Positions 20,661 through 33,582 of a stretch of DNA of 64,000 nt are shown here, piece by piece. A program made the position numbers and the translations under genes. The notes under the pieces were generated by a model. That model did no database searches. It worked only from the letters and a program-made list of their open reading frames with translations, and was not told the DNA's origin. How positions within the stretch are numbered: position 1 is the first letter of the stretch; every line of letters starts with the position of its first letter. The DNA is from Chaetorhynchus papuensis (Eukaryota > Chordata > Aves > Passeriformes > Rhipiduridae). The stretch is taken from the NCBI GenBank assembly GCA_013396525.1, contig VWYX01000395.1, positions 484,183 through 548,182 on the forward strand. Direction: 5' to 3'.

Positions 20661-21251
20661 GTAGGTGGATTATTATATGTATGTAGTTATAAACAATTAC
20701 ATCCCCCGTATATATCGCTCCCCAGCAACCCCAGTATATGTGTACACAAACGGCTTTCTGGGGTGGAATTCTTCCCCCCTTTTTCTTTTATCTTTTGGGA
20801 TTCCAGTTCTAAACGGTGACTTCTTTAGAACTCTCAGTATGTGCAGTGCAACAAGAGTAGTGGCATTTTGCTGAAACAAAACCAAAACCCCAAACAACTT
20901 CTAAACGTTTTCTTATATTTCTTAGAAAATCCATGGCTAACGTGATCTGCGTCTGCCGTTTCAGGTCTCCTGAAAGCAGCTATTGCTGTCATAAGTAACA
21001 ATGTTGGTAGAGAGTGGAAGAAGCTGATGCGAGAGCTTGGAATGCCGGAGGTGAAGCTGGACAGAATAGAGGTAGCCCATCGATTTAATTTGTATGAACA
21101 GCTGTTTCAGGCACTTCGGGAGTGGCAGAGGTGGAAGGGGAAGGATGCAAAGGTGGCTGACTTAATAAGAGCCCTACGGGGCTGCAACCTGAATTTGGTG
21201 GCAGACATGGTTGAAGAGGAGATCTCACAGCTGAACACTGGAACCAGATGA
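20282..21251 (+). CDS. FADD: FADD, death-receptor adaptor (DED + death domain), complete, two exons
   Basis: FADD joins ligand-bound Fas/TRAIL receptors, through its death domain, to caspase-8, through its death-effector domain (DED), in the cytoplasmic DISC. Exons are 20282-20660 and 20965-21251; joined in phase 1 they give 221 residues against 208 in human. The DED spans about residues 30-108: SPFLGLLH with His36, KFLC with Phe52, and the RDDL form of the RxDL motif at 99-102, matching human His9, Phe25 and RHDL. The death domain spans about 128-212, from AVISNNVGREWKKL to LNLVADMVEEE. I chose the ATG at 20,282 because it is the only in-frame ATG before the DED and has G at -3 and +4. It adds 27 residues that mammals lack, and the usual start position is GTG here. 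The protein ends right after the death domain (LNTGTR), without the mammalian Ser-rich tail. Confidence 0.95.
20661..20964 (+). other. FADD: FADD intron (304 bp)
   Basis: A short intron with GTAGGT and GCCGTTTCAG ends. It lies between DED and death domain, the same position as the single intron of mammalian FADD, but is much shorter than the mammalian one. Confidence 0.92.
20965..21251 (+). CDS. FADD: FADD exon 2 (death domain)
   Basis: The exon begins after TTTCAG, completes an Arg codon and runs to TGA at 21,249-21,251. It encodes the six-helix death domain. The Trp of GREWKK matches human Trp112, and the last helix reads LNLVADMVEEEI. Confidence 0.95.
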
Positions 21252-22623
21252 AATCAGTGTAAAAATATGAATGTAAAAAGTCAAAGTGCCTTCTTCTCTT
21301 CTGAACCAAAATAATTATCGCTGTTTGCTTACCATGCCATTAATTTATGTACCTTAATAAGTTAAATTGTGCTCAGATGAAAATTGACATGGAAACAGAT
21401 TCCTTTCAGGGAACACTTTGTGGTTTGATGCATCCTTCAAGATATTTTAACTTTCACAAGACCTGAACTCCATTTTGTAGAATTTTTCACATTTTTGTTC
21501 TGCGACCCACCTGGAAAGATTTGCTTTGCTGCAGGCCCTTTTCAGATGCATCTCCACTGGAAATACATCCATGGGACACTTCTGAGGCAACTGGGATTTA
21601 AAATTTCATGGAGAGGTTGGATTTTTTTTTTTTTTTTTTGGCCTATTATAAATTTAGTGTGAAAGGGAGAAGGAGTAAACTTCTCAGCTGGGTGCTGGCT
21701 TTTCTTTTGGAGTAGCATAAGATAATATCTTAGGTAATTTGTCAAATACATTTGCTCTCCATCAAAGGATATTAAGACAACTGTAACCTCAGACTGCAGT
21801 GCAAGAGGACCATTAAATATTGTGGTGGCTCTTTCTTGGAAAAAAAAAAGTGCCTTGGTTTGAAAATGAAATCAAATGTCTGCACCAAGTGCCTTCACCA
21901 TCCTGAAGGAAATGTTCTCCTGAACCTATCCAAGTGATTGTGTGTCTCACAGGTGTTTACAGCAGGTTCTTTTCAAAGCTGTGAATGCTTTGGGGTTCCT
22001 TGCTGGGAATCCTTCCATGGCCTCTGTCACAGAGGCTGCTTGTGTGTGCTGCAAGGTGTGAGCCACTCACAGAGGGAACAGGATTTATGAACCAGACCAG
22101 ATCCAGTTCTCAGCTTTAATCTGGAACAAACTTCAGTCCATGGCCTTCACGCCTGACCTAGGGCTGGAGAAATTGCACAGTTGCACAGTCCAGGACGTGC
22201 AGGGCTGTAGAGGCCTCTGGAGACCATCCCGTGTCCCAGCGGGGGAGAATCCTCTGAAATCGTTCTTGCTTGAACATTGTGGGATTGTGTGTTTCTGCAA
22301 ACATCCTCCCAGGTGCCTGGCTAGATACTGGAAGAGGTTTTATTGCTGCTGCACCTGTGGGACTTCCAGCTCCTTCCAAGTTGTTTTTGTGTGGTGCCAT
22401 TGCTGTGAAGGCCAGGTGTCAGCACGGAACCTGTCACTGCTCTGCAGAAACATCATGACACTGACAGTTTTCAGGTTTTCATTGCACTTGGTGCCTCTTG
22501 CTCAAACAGTGAGGCTTGAATACTTAATTGTAGTTAATGGAAACTGCTGTAAGTTCACATGATAGAAAAATCATTTCAGTCAGGGTTTTTTTTTTCCCTT
22601 CAGTGATTCTTCTCCACATTCCT
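21252..22623 (+). other. FADD: FADD 3'UTR and flank
   Basis: AT-rich sequence after the stop. An ATTAAA at 21,812 and an AATAAG at 21,354 are weak candidate polyadenylation signals. An 18-base poly-T lies at 21,622-21,639. I cannot place the transcript end. Open frames at 22.1-22.6 kb match nothing known. Confidence 0.5.
21622..21639 (+). repeat. Poly-T run (18)
   Basis: A homopolymer in the FADD 3' flank. Confidence 0.9.
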
Positions 22624-22742
22624 AGAAGTGCTCAAGGCCGGGCTGGACAGGACTAGGAGCAACCTGGTCGAGTGGAAGGTGTCCCTAGCTGGAACTGGAT
22701 GATCTTTAAGGTCTCTTCCCGCCCAAACCATTCCAGGATTGC
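22624..22742 (+). mobile_element. CR1 LINE tail fragment, plus orientation
   Basis: The sequence gaagtgctcaaggccgggc, tggacaggactaggagcaac, gagtggaaggtgtccctagc, ggaactggatgatctttaag and cccaaaccattccaggattg is the last ~120 bases of a CR1 element, 5'-truncated. Confidence 0.9.
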
Positions 22743-25700
22743 GTGCTGATTCTCAGTATCTTTCCAATTGTGGTATATTAAGTATCAGTGAGTGTGTCCA
22801 AGCAAAGGGTAATAAAGGAGTTGCCACCTGTCTGCCTTTTGGGCAGGCAGAATTCTCCAGGTTCTTATTCCCTTTACTTGTATCAATTGTCAGTTCCGGG
22901 CTACCAGGAGGAGATGCTGAGCTTCAGCTGAATGACCAGCTCGGGTGTTTTGGAGGTTTTTGTTCCACAGACACCAGTATCCATTCTGCAGTATGTAAAG
23001 AAAAGGATTGCTCCAGGAGTTTTTCCTTCCTGCCTCTGAGCAATCCTTGGGAGCAGAGCAGAGTAGAGAAGTGGAGTGAGTTATGCGAGTGCTGAAACAG
23101 CTCTGCAACAGCTCTCCAAGTCCAATCTCTCTGCTAAAGTGCTTTTCTTACTCACTTTTAATAAGTCTTCTGCTTCACAGAGGAGATTTATGTGGAATGG
23201 GAAGAGCATACTGCCTACTGCATACAACCAGGATATTTTAGGAATCAGTTGGAATAACCTGTTAGTTGTAGCCAAGGACCCATCATCTTCAAGAAATATT
23301 CTGCTTCAGAAGATAAAAACCTCTTGTTTCTTTAGAGATTTTGTACATGCTTTTACTATGTATGAAAGCAATGACCTGGACTGCATCAATCTGTACAGTA
23401 CCTCAGGGCCAATTAAGACTTTTTATGAGAGATTAAAATGCTGTTTATGTGAGAGCAAAATCAACTGAAGCGAAGGGAACAAAATCTTTTTATTGGGAGG
23501 AGGGATAAGGGGAAGAAGTGCAATTTGTAAGGGAATGTTTTCTGATCCAGCTGGCAATCTTTTATTTTCAAATTAAACACCTTGAACTCATATACATATT
23601 TTTATAACTCGAATTAAAGCTTTATATTGTATAATTTTGGGTACATTTCATTAAAAATAATTCCTTAAAAACCAAGATAAATGGAACTGGGCTTTTTTCT
23701 TGTTTGATGGGATTTCTGTCTGCAGTGAGAACTCTGACTGGGAGAAGGTGGATGTTAAGGACACTTTGAAATCGAGGAGTGGTGCTAAACAGGTATTGTG
23801 TTACCAGTGCCCTCCTTGGGACATGAAAGAAAAAACAACGTGTTTTGTCATTGAGCTTCTCAGAAGTGCTAAACAGGCTGCAGTTTTCCAGCAGCAGCAG
23901 CATTTGAATGCTGTCACTCAGGGAGGAAAGATTCTCTGCCAGCCCTCAGGAGCCTAAAATCGAGTCGCAGTGTGCTTGGGAGACAGGCTGCCTGTGGGCA
24001 GGTTTCCTTCCCTTTTCCTCTGCTAACCATGCTGTGCTGAGGATATTTGTTTTACAATTAATTAAAAGCACGGCTTCTACTTTAGTCTAAGCTTGGTCAG
24101 GCTTTTAGAGGACGTGCTCAGAGCAAATTGTCAAAAGTTTGCGTGCTCTGTGGAGTGTCAGCCTGCACTTAAAGCTGTGAATGCGTAAGACAAATAACTT
24201 AATCACCCATTTTATCAAATGCTTTAGGATGCTCTGCAAGAGGATCTGCCTGTGAGGAATTACTCAAACCTTTTCCTTTTGGTCTCATGAGAGTCATCTT
24301 TCCTCACAGCCTCGAGAAAACAGCACATCAAAACATGCGGAGAGTTAAAAGTGCCATCTCGGGAGAACTCTCCTCTTGGAGGATTGTTTTTCCATGCCAC
24401 TTCTCCGTCCCTTTCACCACTTGCTTCCCATTGCCTATGATTTTTAAAGATATCAATTATAATCACATATTGAGGTGGTTTTCTTTTTTTTTAAATTGCG
24501 TTATTTTCATTACTGAGTTAAAAGATGTTTCCTAGACCATTAATTAAAAATCCTCTAACGCAAATTGGTTGTTGTGAACATTTCAAATGCAGTGCTTTGG
24601 TTTCCTTTTCTCCATTCTCCACACACAGGCAGCTGCATTTCCTCCAGCCTTTGCTTCATTCCCAAAATAATTGCCTCCTTTCTGAAATCTAATTGCTTCA
24701 TTTAATTGTTTAATGCAGAAAGCTTAATAACACAGACTGTGTCTCCAAGCTCTCTCTGGTGCTCAGCATGTTCTTAATTCAGGCTTTTTGGCTGAGTATT
24801 TTTCAATTCAAATTTATTTCTAATCGCTGCCTTGTGCCCTTCTTCTTCTGCATGAATCACCTATGTCCTTAAAACGTGTTCCAGCACAAATATTTTTCTA
24901 GGCTGTCTTGCCTCTTTGATTTATTGCTTTTCTCTGCCAGTGTTTTGGTGCTCTGGTGGAATTGAGAGAAATTAGTTCACTGTTTCAGCCACGAAAATAG
25001 GAATTGTGGGGGTGAGCTCAGGGCTAGGGGAAAGAGTTGTGAGTAGAGGTTCAGGAACTTCTGGAGAATCTGTGTTTCCATAAAACCTCTCGCAGCTGAG
25101 GATTGCTTCACAGCAACAGGGCATGTTGCAATGTGTACTGGGAACTGTAGGTTGGGGGAGAAGGAAGCTGAGCTTTTCTCGGCTGCTGGGAAAGGCAGAG
25201 TCATGCTCTGCGTGGGAATATGCGTGGAACCAACTCTTAATCATTAAAGAGTCCCGTCCACAGAACCGTTCCTGCTCCTGCCTCATTCCTGAGAGCATTA
25301 CACATGCCTTTCTTAAAGCAGGCTGAAGAGAAAACAACAGGCTTGTTCTTGTGAAGCGTGATGTAATAGACACCATTAAAATCCCTGAAGCTGGCCATCC
25401 TGGTTGAGTTTGAATCTGGTAATTTCTCTGATTTGATCGGTTCGGGAAGCTGAAAGCCTTTTCATGGGTTTCCAAGTGCTCTGTGTGTGCACAGCTCCTG
25501 CGTGGATGGCAGCTTAGCTCTCCTTTCTTTCAGTTTGCTGTGCTGTGTTTGGGGCAGGTCACTACTCCAGGCAGCTCTCAGTAACCAGCTCTTGTAGCAA
25601 AGTGAAGGGGTTTGTGTGTGCTCTCTATAAAAAATAACAGCTCTAAGGGAGGCCTTGAGACGTCTCCAGTGCAATGTAATAAAAAAGTGCCTTTGCTAAG

Positions 25701-28700
25701 GAAAGCAGCCTAATGTCAACTTCGTATCTCCGCCGAATGCTTCAAAAAGTTGTCAGACTGGTATTTTTTATTTACTACATAATGCTGAAGCCTTCAGAGC
25801 AGGCTCTGGTGCTGTGTGGAGTTACACAAACATAAAACTGGACAATTGTCACGGGAGATGTAAAAAACACCCAACTGGGACTTTGTGTGGGAGGTGTTTT
25901 ACTTACAGGCGAGCCTGGCTTTCAAGAGCTTCTACAGAAAGCAATCATCTTGCCATTAAAAATGCTCACAATCTTTATAATGTTTCCTTTTCCATTTCTT
26001 AATTCTGCTATTGCTATTGATCTCAGCAGGAGTATTAACTTTAAAAAAATTGATTTGCAGAATTTAATCTGGGAGCAGATCTTATTGTGGTCTAACTTTT
26101 AAAAGGATTGTAGCAGCCATTCTGCAAGGGTACATACCACCTGTGGCAAAAGTTTGTCTAAAGGGATGTATAAAGATTAAATTTCTGTAAAAAAGTTGGT
26201 GATTTTTGTATGCAAACCTGGTACGAGATTTTATAGACAGTGAGCATATAAAGTGTGAGAAAGGTTTGACATAAAAATGAAACTATAAAACTGTTCTTGC
26301 CACAAATGTCTGTATGTGAACAATTGGGCTAAATCTTATCTTTGTTTCCCTCCCAGTCATCTCCTGAGAGGTGCTTTCTGCCACTCCCAGGCACACTGCC
26401 AAATTTTGAACAAAAATTGCGGAGAAAATGTGAATTAAAAGGGTGCAGCATTGGCAGGTCTGTGCCTCACATCCCACATTGTTTAATTTATGTTCTGCTC
26501 AGCGTAAGCAGAATTTATTCACAGCTTCTTGGCTGTGAAGTCCCTAACGTGGGAAAGCCGGGGTAGCCTGAATTCCCCCCAAAGCCGGGGTTGCCATGGC
26601 AATCCGAGTGCACGGCAGTCCACGGGGCCTGTGGCTGCAGCCTGCTGCCTCCTGGCCATCCCAGCCAGCCGCACAAGGGTGGCAAGGTCTTCCTGACTGC
26701 GGGATTTGCTGCAGGCTTCACTCAGTGACCATGTCAGGAGCCCAAAATCCGAGGGCAGGAATGGAAAATGAAATTTCTTGACAAATTCCCTCGGTTCCAC
26801 TTCTCCCTGGAACGTGACACGTGAGAGAGTGGGGCTAGATATTAAGAAACACATTTTTTTTCAGCCTCAGCACCAGTTTAGCACATGGTGCTTCCATTTC
26901 TGTTTCCAGCTGGAGTGGTAAAGCTCCAGCTTGTGCGTGTAGCTGCATGTTTGTGCATGAAGCAGCTAATATATATGCAGATGAATTAAAACTAATTAGA
27001 GCTAAAGCCAGCAAAGTGCACATTTCTAGGTAACGGCTGTGTGCAGCTCTGTGACATGCCCCCTAAATAAGTTATTCGCTGTGGACCTGCTCATACAATT
27101 TTCTGTAAACCATATTCTGCTTTTTACAAAAAAAAAAAGGATATATATATAAAAATACCAGCTTCATGCTAAAGAACTAATGTCTGAATCTTTAAATCAG
27201 AATGTCAAATTCCGCATCTGGCCTGTGAATTTTCAGGGCTATTAAATGTTGCACTGTGTCTTAGAGGACTGTGTTTATAAGGCACTTCACTTCATGCAGT
27301 ATTTTTTCCCCTTAATTCCTGGAATTTCGTGGTTAAAGCTCTCCAGCCCTGCCTCACTTCGAACTTTTACTCACGTGTCTCAATGGCTGAGTAAGAATTT
27401 AAACCCCTTATTTTCATATTAGACCTGAGCAAGAGGCACCCCCACACCCTGGTTTCTGATTTTAAGAACAATTCTGTGGACGGGACCCTTTTTTTCCCCA
27501 CCCTGCATCCAGCACACAAATAAAATTGTGGGGAATGAAAGTGCTTAGCCAAGGGTCCAAATAAGCCTTGAGCTCCTCAGCATATGGGACTGATGCCTGT
27601 GCTCCCTCCAGCCGTAACTAAAAGCAGCTGGAGCATGGCATAAGGTACCCTGATCATGATTTTCTCCCTAGGAATATCTCCTTCTTTCACCTATTTTGCC
27701 TTAAAGTGGGAATGGATGCAGAAAACCTCACCAGAGACAGAAATCCTCAGCTCTAGAAATTCCTGATTCTTCAGTAATCACTTCCACCGGGTAAGATGCT
27801 GAGCAGTGTGAAAGGATCAGGTCATTTTGCAGCTTGAAAGCCAGAGGCAGATTTGACTCCTGTGAATTAAGGTTTTCAGAGGTGTCTAGACCAACAGTCT
27901 CAGAGAAGATGCCATCACACAGCTACTTAACCAAATTTAATGTCAACCAACACCTTTGAAAATCCTGAGTTTGCTTTCACACATAGTGTTTGTCCATTTC
28001 CTAGGTTAGTATTTTCACTGGTTTATGGGGTATTACCATTAGGTTTACTTGAATTTAGGTTGAACTGACGTTTTTTGAAGGTGATTTCTTTAATAATGGG
28101 TGATTCAAATAGACTTGAGCCAGGTCTTCTGCCAGAAGGGGCCTTACCAGCAAGTCTGATGTCTGTTCCTCAGGTCTGACTTGTGGGGAGCTCAGTTTGT
28201 TCTGTGAGGGCTGAGAAGTTCCCACAGGCTAATTCAGAGGAATTAGAGGAATTATAGAGAAATCAGATCCCAGCTTCTTTTATTTAAAGGGTACCTGAAG
28301 TGCCCCATAGGCTTGTCCCATTTTCTCCTTTAAAAGGTTACTTTCATCCCTTATCTCCTTCCCGCAAACTCACCCCCCAACTCATCATTAAATGCTGAAT
28401 AATTCCAGCACACAGGCCTGAGGGAGGACAAACACTCGTTTTCTTGGTGGTTTGAAGAGGACTCTGACAGTTCTTGAATCACCCCTGGTTATTCAGGCAG
28501 CCTGTTCCAGTGGTTTTTAATGCATTCAAATAGGATACGACAACCTCAGCTAGGGAAAAATGGGCATGGGTGGAATTGCCACGGGTACCTGTAAGCAGGT
28601 CAGGGAGTATCCTGTTTTTGAACCATTATCATGTCAGATGTCACAGCAGCAGTGGCAGCTTCCTGGTTTGGGTTTGTTTATTTTTTTCCATGCAAAGGGA

Positions 28701-29369
28701 GGGAATGGGGGAGCTGCTGGCAACAGAGAGCTGCCAGCTTCTCTCGGCCGTGTGTTTTGGTACTACAAAGGTGGCATTATTAAAGGCAGACAAAAAAAAC
28801 CTCTAAATCATGCAACCAAAGTGAACCCTAGGAGCTGAAAAACCCTTCCTTTGTGCACTTGGAAACCTCACTATGACCTAGCTGGTGTCTGTATACAGAG
28901 GCTTTTCTGCAGCATTTTGGCTGTAACTGAGACATGCTATCTCCATGAGCACTGAAAACTGGGAATCAGGAACCATCCCCATCGCTGTTACTATACATCC
29001 TGACCTTGACAGCATAAAACAACCCAATCCAGCAAAGCATTGCTGGATTTGAGAGACAAAAATTTAAATTTTCACTGTTTTGTCTGGCATAAAATTTGAT
29101 GATTCTGTTTACAGCAAAAATCTGGTACTGCAGAACTTTTTGTTCTATCACTTACACCTGAATATTCCTTTATTTGCTGGATATCCATGGGCATGTGGCA
29201 GGTAAATGCTGAATACTCATGGAAGGAACCTCACTGTTTGTACATGGCTTAAAGATATATTAAAATCAAACTGGTGCCTGGTTATTTTGGTGAAAGGAAA
29301 CTGCACATTTAATTACAGGACAGAAAGAAAGTATTGGACATGAAAATTACGTGCTTCCCAAATCCTGAT

Positions 29370-29446
29370 ATGCTTGTGTGTGTGTATATCCACATATCTG
29401 TGCGTGTATAGTGTGTGTATCCAAATGCACACACACACCCACACCC
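29370..29446. repeat. TG/CA alternating tract with self-complementary halves
   Basis: An interrupted (TG)n run is followed by (CA)n. The core gtgtgtgt-atccaaatgc-acacacac is an exact 8-bp inverted repeat with a 10-base loop, embedded in about 75 bases of alternating purine-pyrimidine sequence. Confidence 0.8.
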
Positions 29447-31290
29447 TTCAGTAAAGTTATTTGATATAATCTGGAAAACAAGATTTTCCTGACAGGGCTA
29501 TTTCTCAACACTGCTTCTCCAACTTCTGTCTGTCCCTTATATGCTCTGTAATGCATCTGTAAGGAAATATAGCCCTATGGCAATCTCCAAGAGCAGCCTA
29601 ATTTTCTTAGAAACAAAGGTGGTATTTCTGGGCCAACTCATTAAAAATAAGTACAAATCCAGAGGCAGCTGCTGCATCTCCAGGATCAGCCAGAGCAGGA
29701 GTGATTTTGAGCCATTGTTTCAGTCTCACAGGTTTAAATGCAAGAATTGGCTTAATTCCTGGTGTACACTAGAGCAGTTACTGTGATTTTCAGCATTTTC
29801 CTTCAGTCCAGTGTTTTGGGTCAATACAAAACCTGTGATGCTGAAATTAACCTTCTGTTCTGTTCCCTGTTGCTTCTGCTTTAGCAGGCAGCAGCTGGAG
29901 ACACCGAGGAAATCATCTAGCAGTAAAAATTTAGAAATTGTACATGGACAAAGTGAATGGAAGAGTCCTTCTCTCACTCTGCTTGTGCTTTTCCAGTGCC
30001 CAGGGCAGGTGAGTTCCTGCCACTTCAGCCTTTGGCTTCACAGGTAAAAAGTACTAAGAGCGAGTTAGTGCCAAGTTCCTCGATGGCTTTTGTGGCGAGG
30101 GCAGCACTTCACCAGACTGAAACTGTCAGATTAATCTCACCTTGGCTAGACTTAATATTTCCCATTTGTGTACGAAGAAATGCTAACGATTCCTGGAAGT
30201 TTTCGGCATTGTTATTTAAAGTTGTTTGGAGACAAAGGGAAGGTAGAAGTTTGTTTGCATTGGGGGGAGGACCTGAGCTGTGTTTGGAGTACTGGATGAT
30301 TGATTGTAACACGAAAGCAAAAGGTGAGAAGTGTTCCTGTAGCTCTTTGTGCAAAAGCTTAAGTGTGTTGTGGGAGCTTAACTCGCAGGCCTAAGCTAGA
30401 ACCAGCTCGTGAGTCAATACTGCTGTTGACTCTTTTAGATGTGGATTACAATGCAAACAGATGGTGTGGTCAAAGGGTCTTTAATATGAACCGTGTTCAG
30501 GAGAACAGGGAACTTAGCTTCGAAATAAATCATTTCCCCTGCTTGTCACGGCACAGAGGAACAATATCAGGGCTGCTGCTTTCTTCTGAGTTATTCCCTT
30601 TTGTATCTTACACGTGTTATTCTCACTTCATTTTAAGGATTAGTGTAAGACAATGGCAAGGTATGTTCAGCTGTTTGTCCACCTTCCTAGAAATGATGAT
30701 TCCTAACCAAGAGCAGGGAGAGGACAACCTCTCATACCTTTTTCTCTTGTTTTTTGGGTTTTTTCCAAGTTACATGCCATGTCACCTTACCTTCAGCAGC
30801 TACATAGTAAATGACTTTTTATTTAATAACAGTCAGCCTTAATTAATTGTAATTTGACAAAAGCTGTATAAATACCTCTGTGCAAAGGCACAAGGCATTC
30901 AGGCAAACAGAAAAAAGGAAAAGGAACACTTGAGTGACTAAGAGTGTTATCTGGCACAAGGCAGGGACAAACCTTTTGTTAGTAGCTGAGCCAAGAGACT
31001 ACACGTGGAGACCTTAATTGCAGCTGAGGACACACTGGATCAAACCTCAGGTCCAGATAAAGACACTCCTGTAAGGGACCTGAACTCGGAGTGACCCACA
31101 GGGATGGGTTGAGCAGCACGAGCTGCACACACAAAGCCTGACTCCAGCTGGAGGAGGCAGTATGAGCTGACCATAAGTTTTACAGAGGAGATTTCTGTGT
31201 AGAGGGAAGGTAAATTGGACCAGATTAGCAACAGACACTCTGCCAGCCAGGAAGGGATGTAAGGCTTCACTGTGCTTTCATTCATTATTT

Positions 31291-31308
31291 AAAAAAAAAA
31301 AAAAAAAA
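31291..31308 (+). repeat. Poly-A run (18)
   Basis: A homopolymer. No retroposed gene is visible upstream. Confidence 0.9.
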
Positions 31309-33164
31309 GATGGTTCCATAAGGACTTTAGCATCCTTAACACATTAATCTCAAAATTAGGATATTGTAACAGCACTGAAATTACAATTTCAGACAGGAAT
31401 CCTAAAACTGCCTTATTTTAGGGCACTTTGAGTCCAGCAGTAGGGATAACCCATATGGGCAAGGCAGCGCAAAGGGCAAAGGCAGCTCCTGCTCCTGTTG
31501 GCATTAAAGAGGATCCTGCCTCCACCATGAGGACCTCCTCCCCACAGCATGTCTCACCCAGGCTATGTGCTGTGTGCGCTGGGTTTATGGATTTGCATGG
31601 AATTTTGCTCAAAAGCTAAGGGTGAGACCACTCCCAGCACAGGGACAACACTAACAGGTAAGGACCGGCCAATATGGAAGCAAGTGGGGAAGGAATTTAC
31701 TTAAAAAGAAGCCCCACTTACTATATTTTCATTATTTTTCTTGATATTTATTTCAAGTCGACTTGAGCACTGTTCCCAAAGGTCTTGGGTTTTTTCCTTC
31801 TGGCAAATGTAGAGGTGCTTTTTCTGAAGTATTGTCTGTTTTCCCTGAAGGTTTTCTTCTGACTCTGATTGCTTTTAAATGTCACTCTGCTGCTTCAGGC
31901 TGCTGGTAGGTGGTCTGAGCTGGATGGTTCCCATTAGATGGCTTATACCTATACTCATTTTCCATGTCGGATCCTGACCTAGTAACCTTCTTCTCCAAAT
32001 GCCAAAGGTGAGATTTCATCTGAAATGACCTGGTTGCCTAGGCAGAATTGTTACTACTCAGAACAGGAGATAATACTGGGAACTGAACTTTGACAGCACT
32101 TTAATACACCATATCTATCGGTAGACAATTTCATCTGAGCCTTAGGTTCACCTTGAAACTGGAGATGGTTTTTTTTTGCCAAACACACTGTTGCCATTGC
32201 AAGTGTCCATAGTTTTAATAATTTTTAATCTGTTGCAGTTTGCTTTATGACTTCATTTTGAGGCCGTGTTGGTTTTTAGTTGCCATCTCAGTCAATTCAT
32301 TTTAGCAAATTACTCTTCCTAGAAAATACTGTGAAGACAGCGGGGAGTTCTAAAATGGTGAAAATAAACATTTTAACTCATACATAAACTGGTGATTCAC
32401 TGAAAGTGTTATTTACATTTTCATTTGCCTGTAAGCTGCTTGCACAGAAAAATCCTTCAGCCTTGTCCCACACATATGATTTGGGACTAATACCTTCCCA
32501 ATATTATTATCTTCACACACACAGGTTAATGCTTCGATTCAGTGTGCATCTGAATAATGAAGGTGGTGATTGCTGCAAACAATTCCATGCAGGCAATGTG
32601 CATGTAATGAAAGGTATGTTATCTCTTGAAATCTAGTCAGGTAAGGATTAAAAATAGGCTTAAGTGCTGTTTGAGATCTCTTTATTTTTCAAATGCTTTT
32701 ATCTACTTTACTACAGTATGAAGGACTAATAGTAGAGGGCACTGACTACATACAAATTGTGGTCCACTTTGCTTAGTGCCTACTCCAAAGCCATTTGAAA
32801 CAGTAGGAGCCTTTGCATAGCAGACAAAGCAGAAAAAAACCTCTATTTTTTTTCCTTCAAACACTGATTTACAGGAACAGAAGTGTTACTTTGCATGCAA
32901 ATCCTTTTTTTTTCTGTAGTTGGATTATTTATAAAGTTTATTAAATATATTGTTAAAATAATGCAATCTTTTTATTTTTCTCGTAGCAGGTCTCAAAACA
33001 TTCTAAAAGCTGAAGCCTCCATATCGAAGCAATCCAGGTAGAACCCAGCTATTCTCTCTTGTGGTCCTGAGAAGAGAAGAGGTGAAAGGCTCAATGTCTG
33101 TGGAGTTCACTTTGGGATCAGTGTGTGTGTATACAGGGGGTTCGGAATAAAAATAACATCATTC

Positions 33165-33582
33165 TTTTCTCTTGGAATAAAGACAGGCTGAGGGAGTTGG
33201 GACTGTTCATCCTGGAGAAGAAAAGGCTTTGGGGAGACCTTAGAGCCCTTTGCAGTAACTAAAAGGGCTACAAGAGAGATGGAGAGGGACTTTGGGCAAG
33301 GGCACGGAGTGACAAGGGGAAATGGCCTCAAGCTGAAGGAGGGTGGGTTTAGATTAGATATAAGAAATAAATTCTTTGCTGAGAGGGTGATAAGGCACTG
33401 GCACGGGTTGCCCAGAGAGGTTATGGACTCCCCATCCCTGGAGGTGTTCAAGACCAGGCTGGACAGGGCTTGGAGCAAACTGGGATAGTGGAAGGTGTCC
33501 CTGCCCATGGCAGGGGGTTGGAACTGGATCATTTTTAAGGTCCCTGCCAACCCAAACCATTCTGTGTTTCTATGATTCTCTG
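33165..33582 (+). mobile_element. CR1 LINE 3'-end fragment, plus orientation
   Basis: It starts near aggctgagggagttgggac and continues through gaggaaatggcctcaagctg-like, agattagatataagaaataa and gagaggttatggactcccca, ending in cccaaaccattctgtgtttc-tatgattct. This is a 5'-truncated CR1 of a subfamily different from the one next to the two promoters. Open frames on both strands here are shadows of it. Confidence 0.93.

Larger units (their letters stand above)
22743..33164. other. Intergenic between FADD and PPFIA1, left part; no gene recognised
   Basis: AT-rich sequence with scattered short open frames on both strands, none recognisable. It contains an alternating TG/CA tract near 29.4 kb and an 18-base poly-A at 31,291-31,308. 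A phrase near 28,495-28,512 (caggcagcctgttccagtgg) recalls CR1, but the flanks do not support it. Confidence 0.65.

Noticed and set aside
28470..28530. Possible CR1 fragment (caggcagcctgttccagtgg)
   Set aside because: Only one phrase of about 15 bases fits, and the flanks do not follow the CR1 consensus.
30363..30842. 159-codon plus-strand frame in the FADD-PPFIA1 interval
   Set aside because: Unrecognised translation with no splice or promoter context; compatible with chance.
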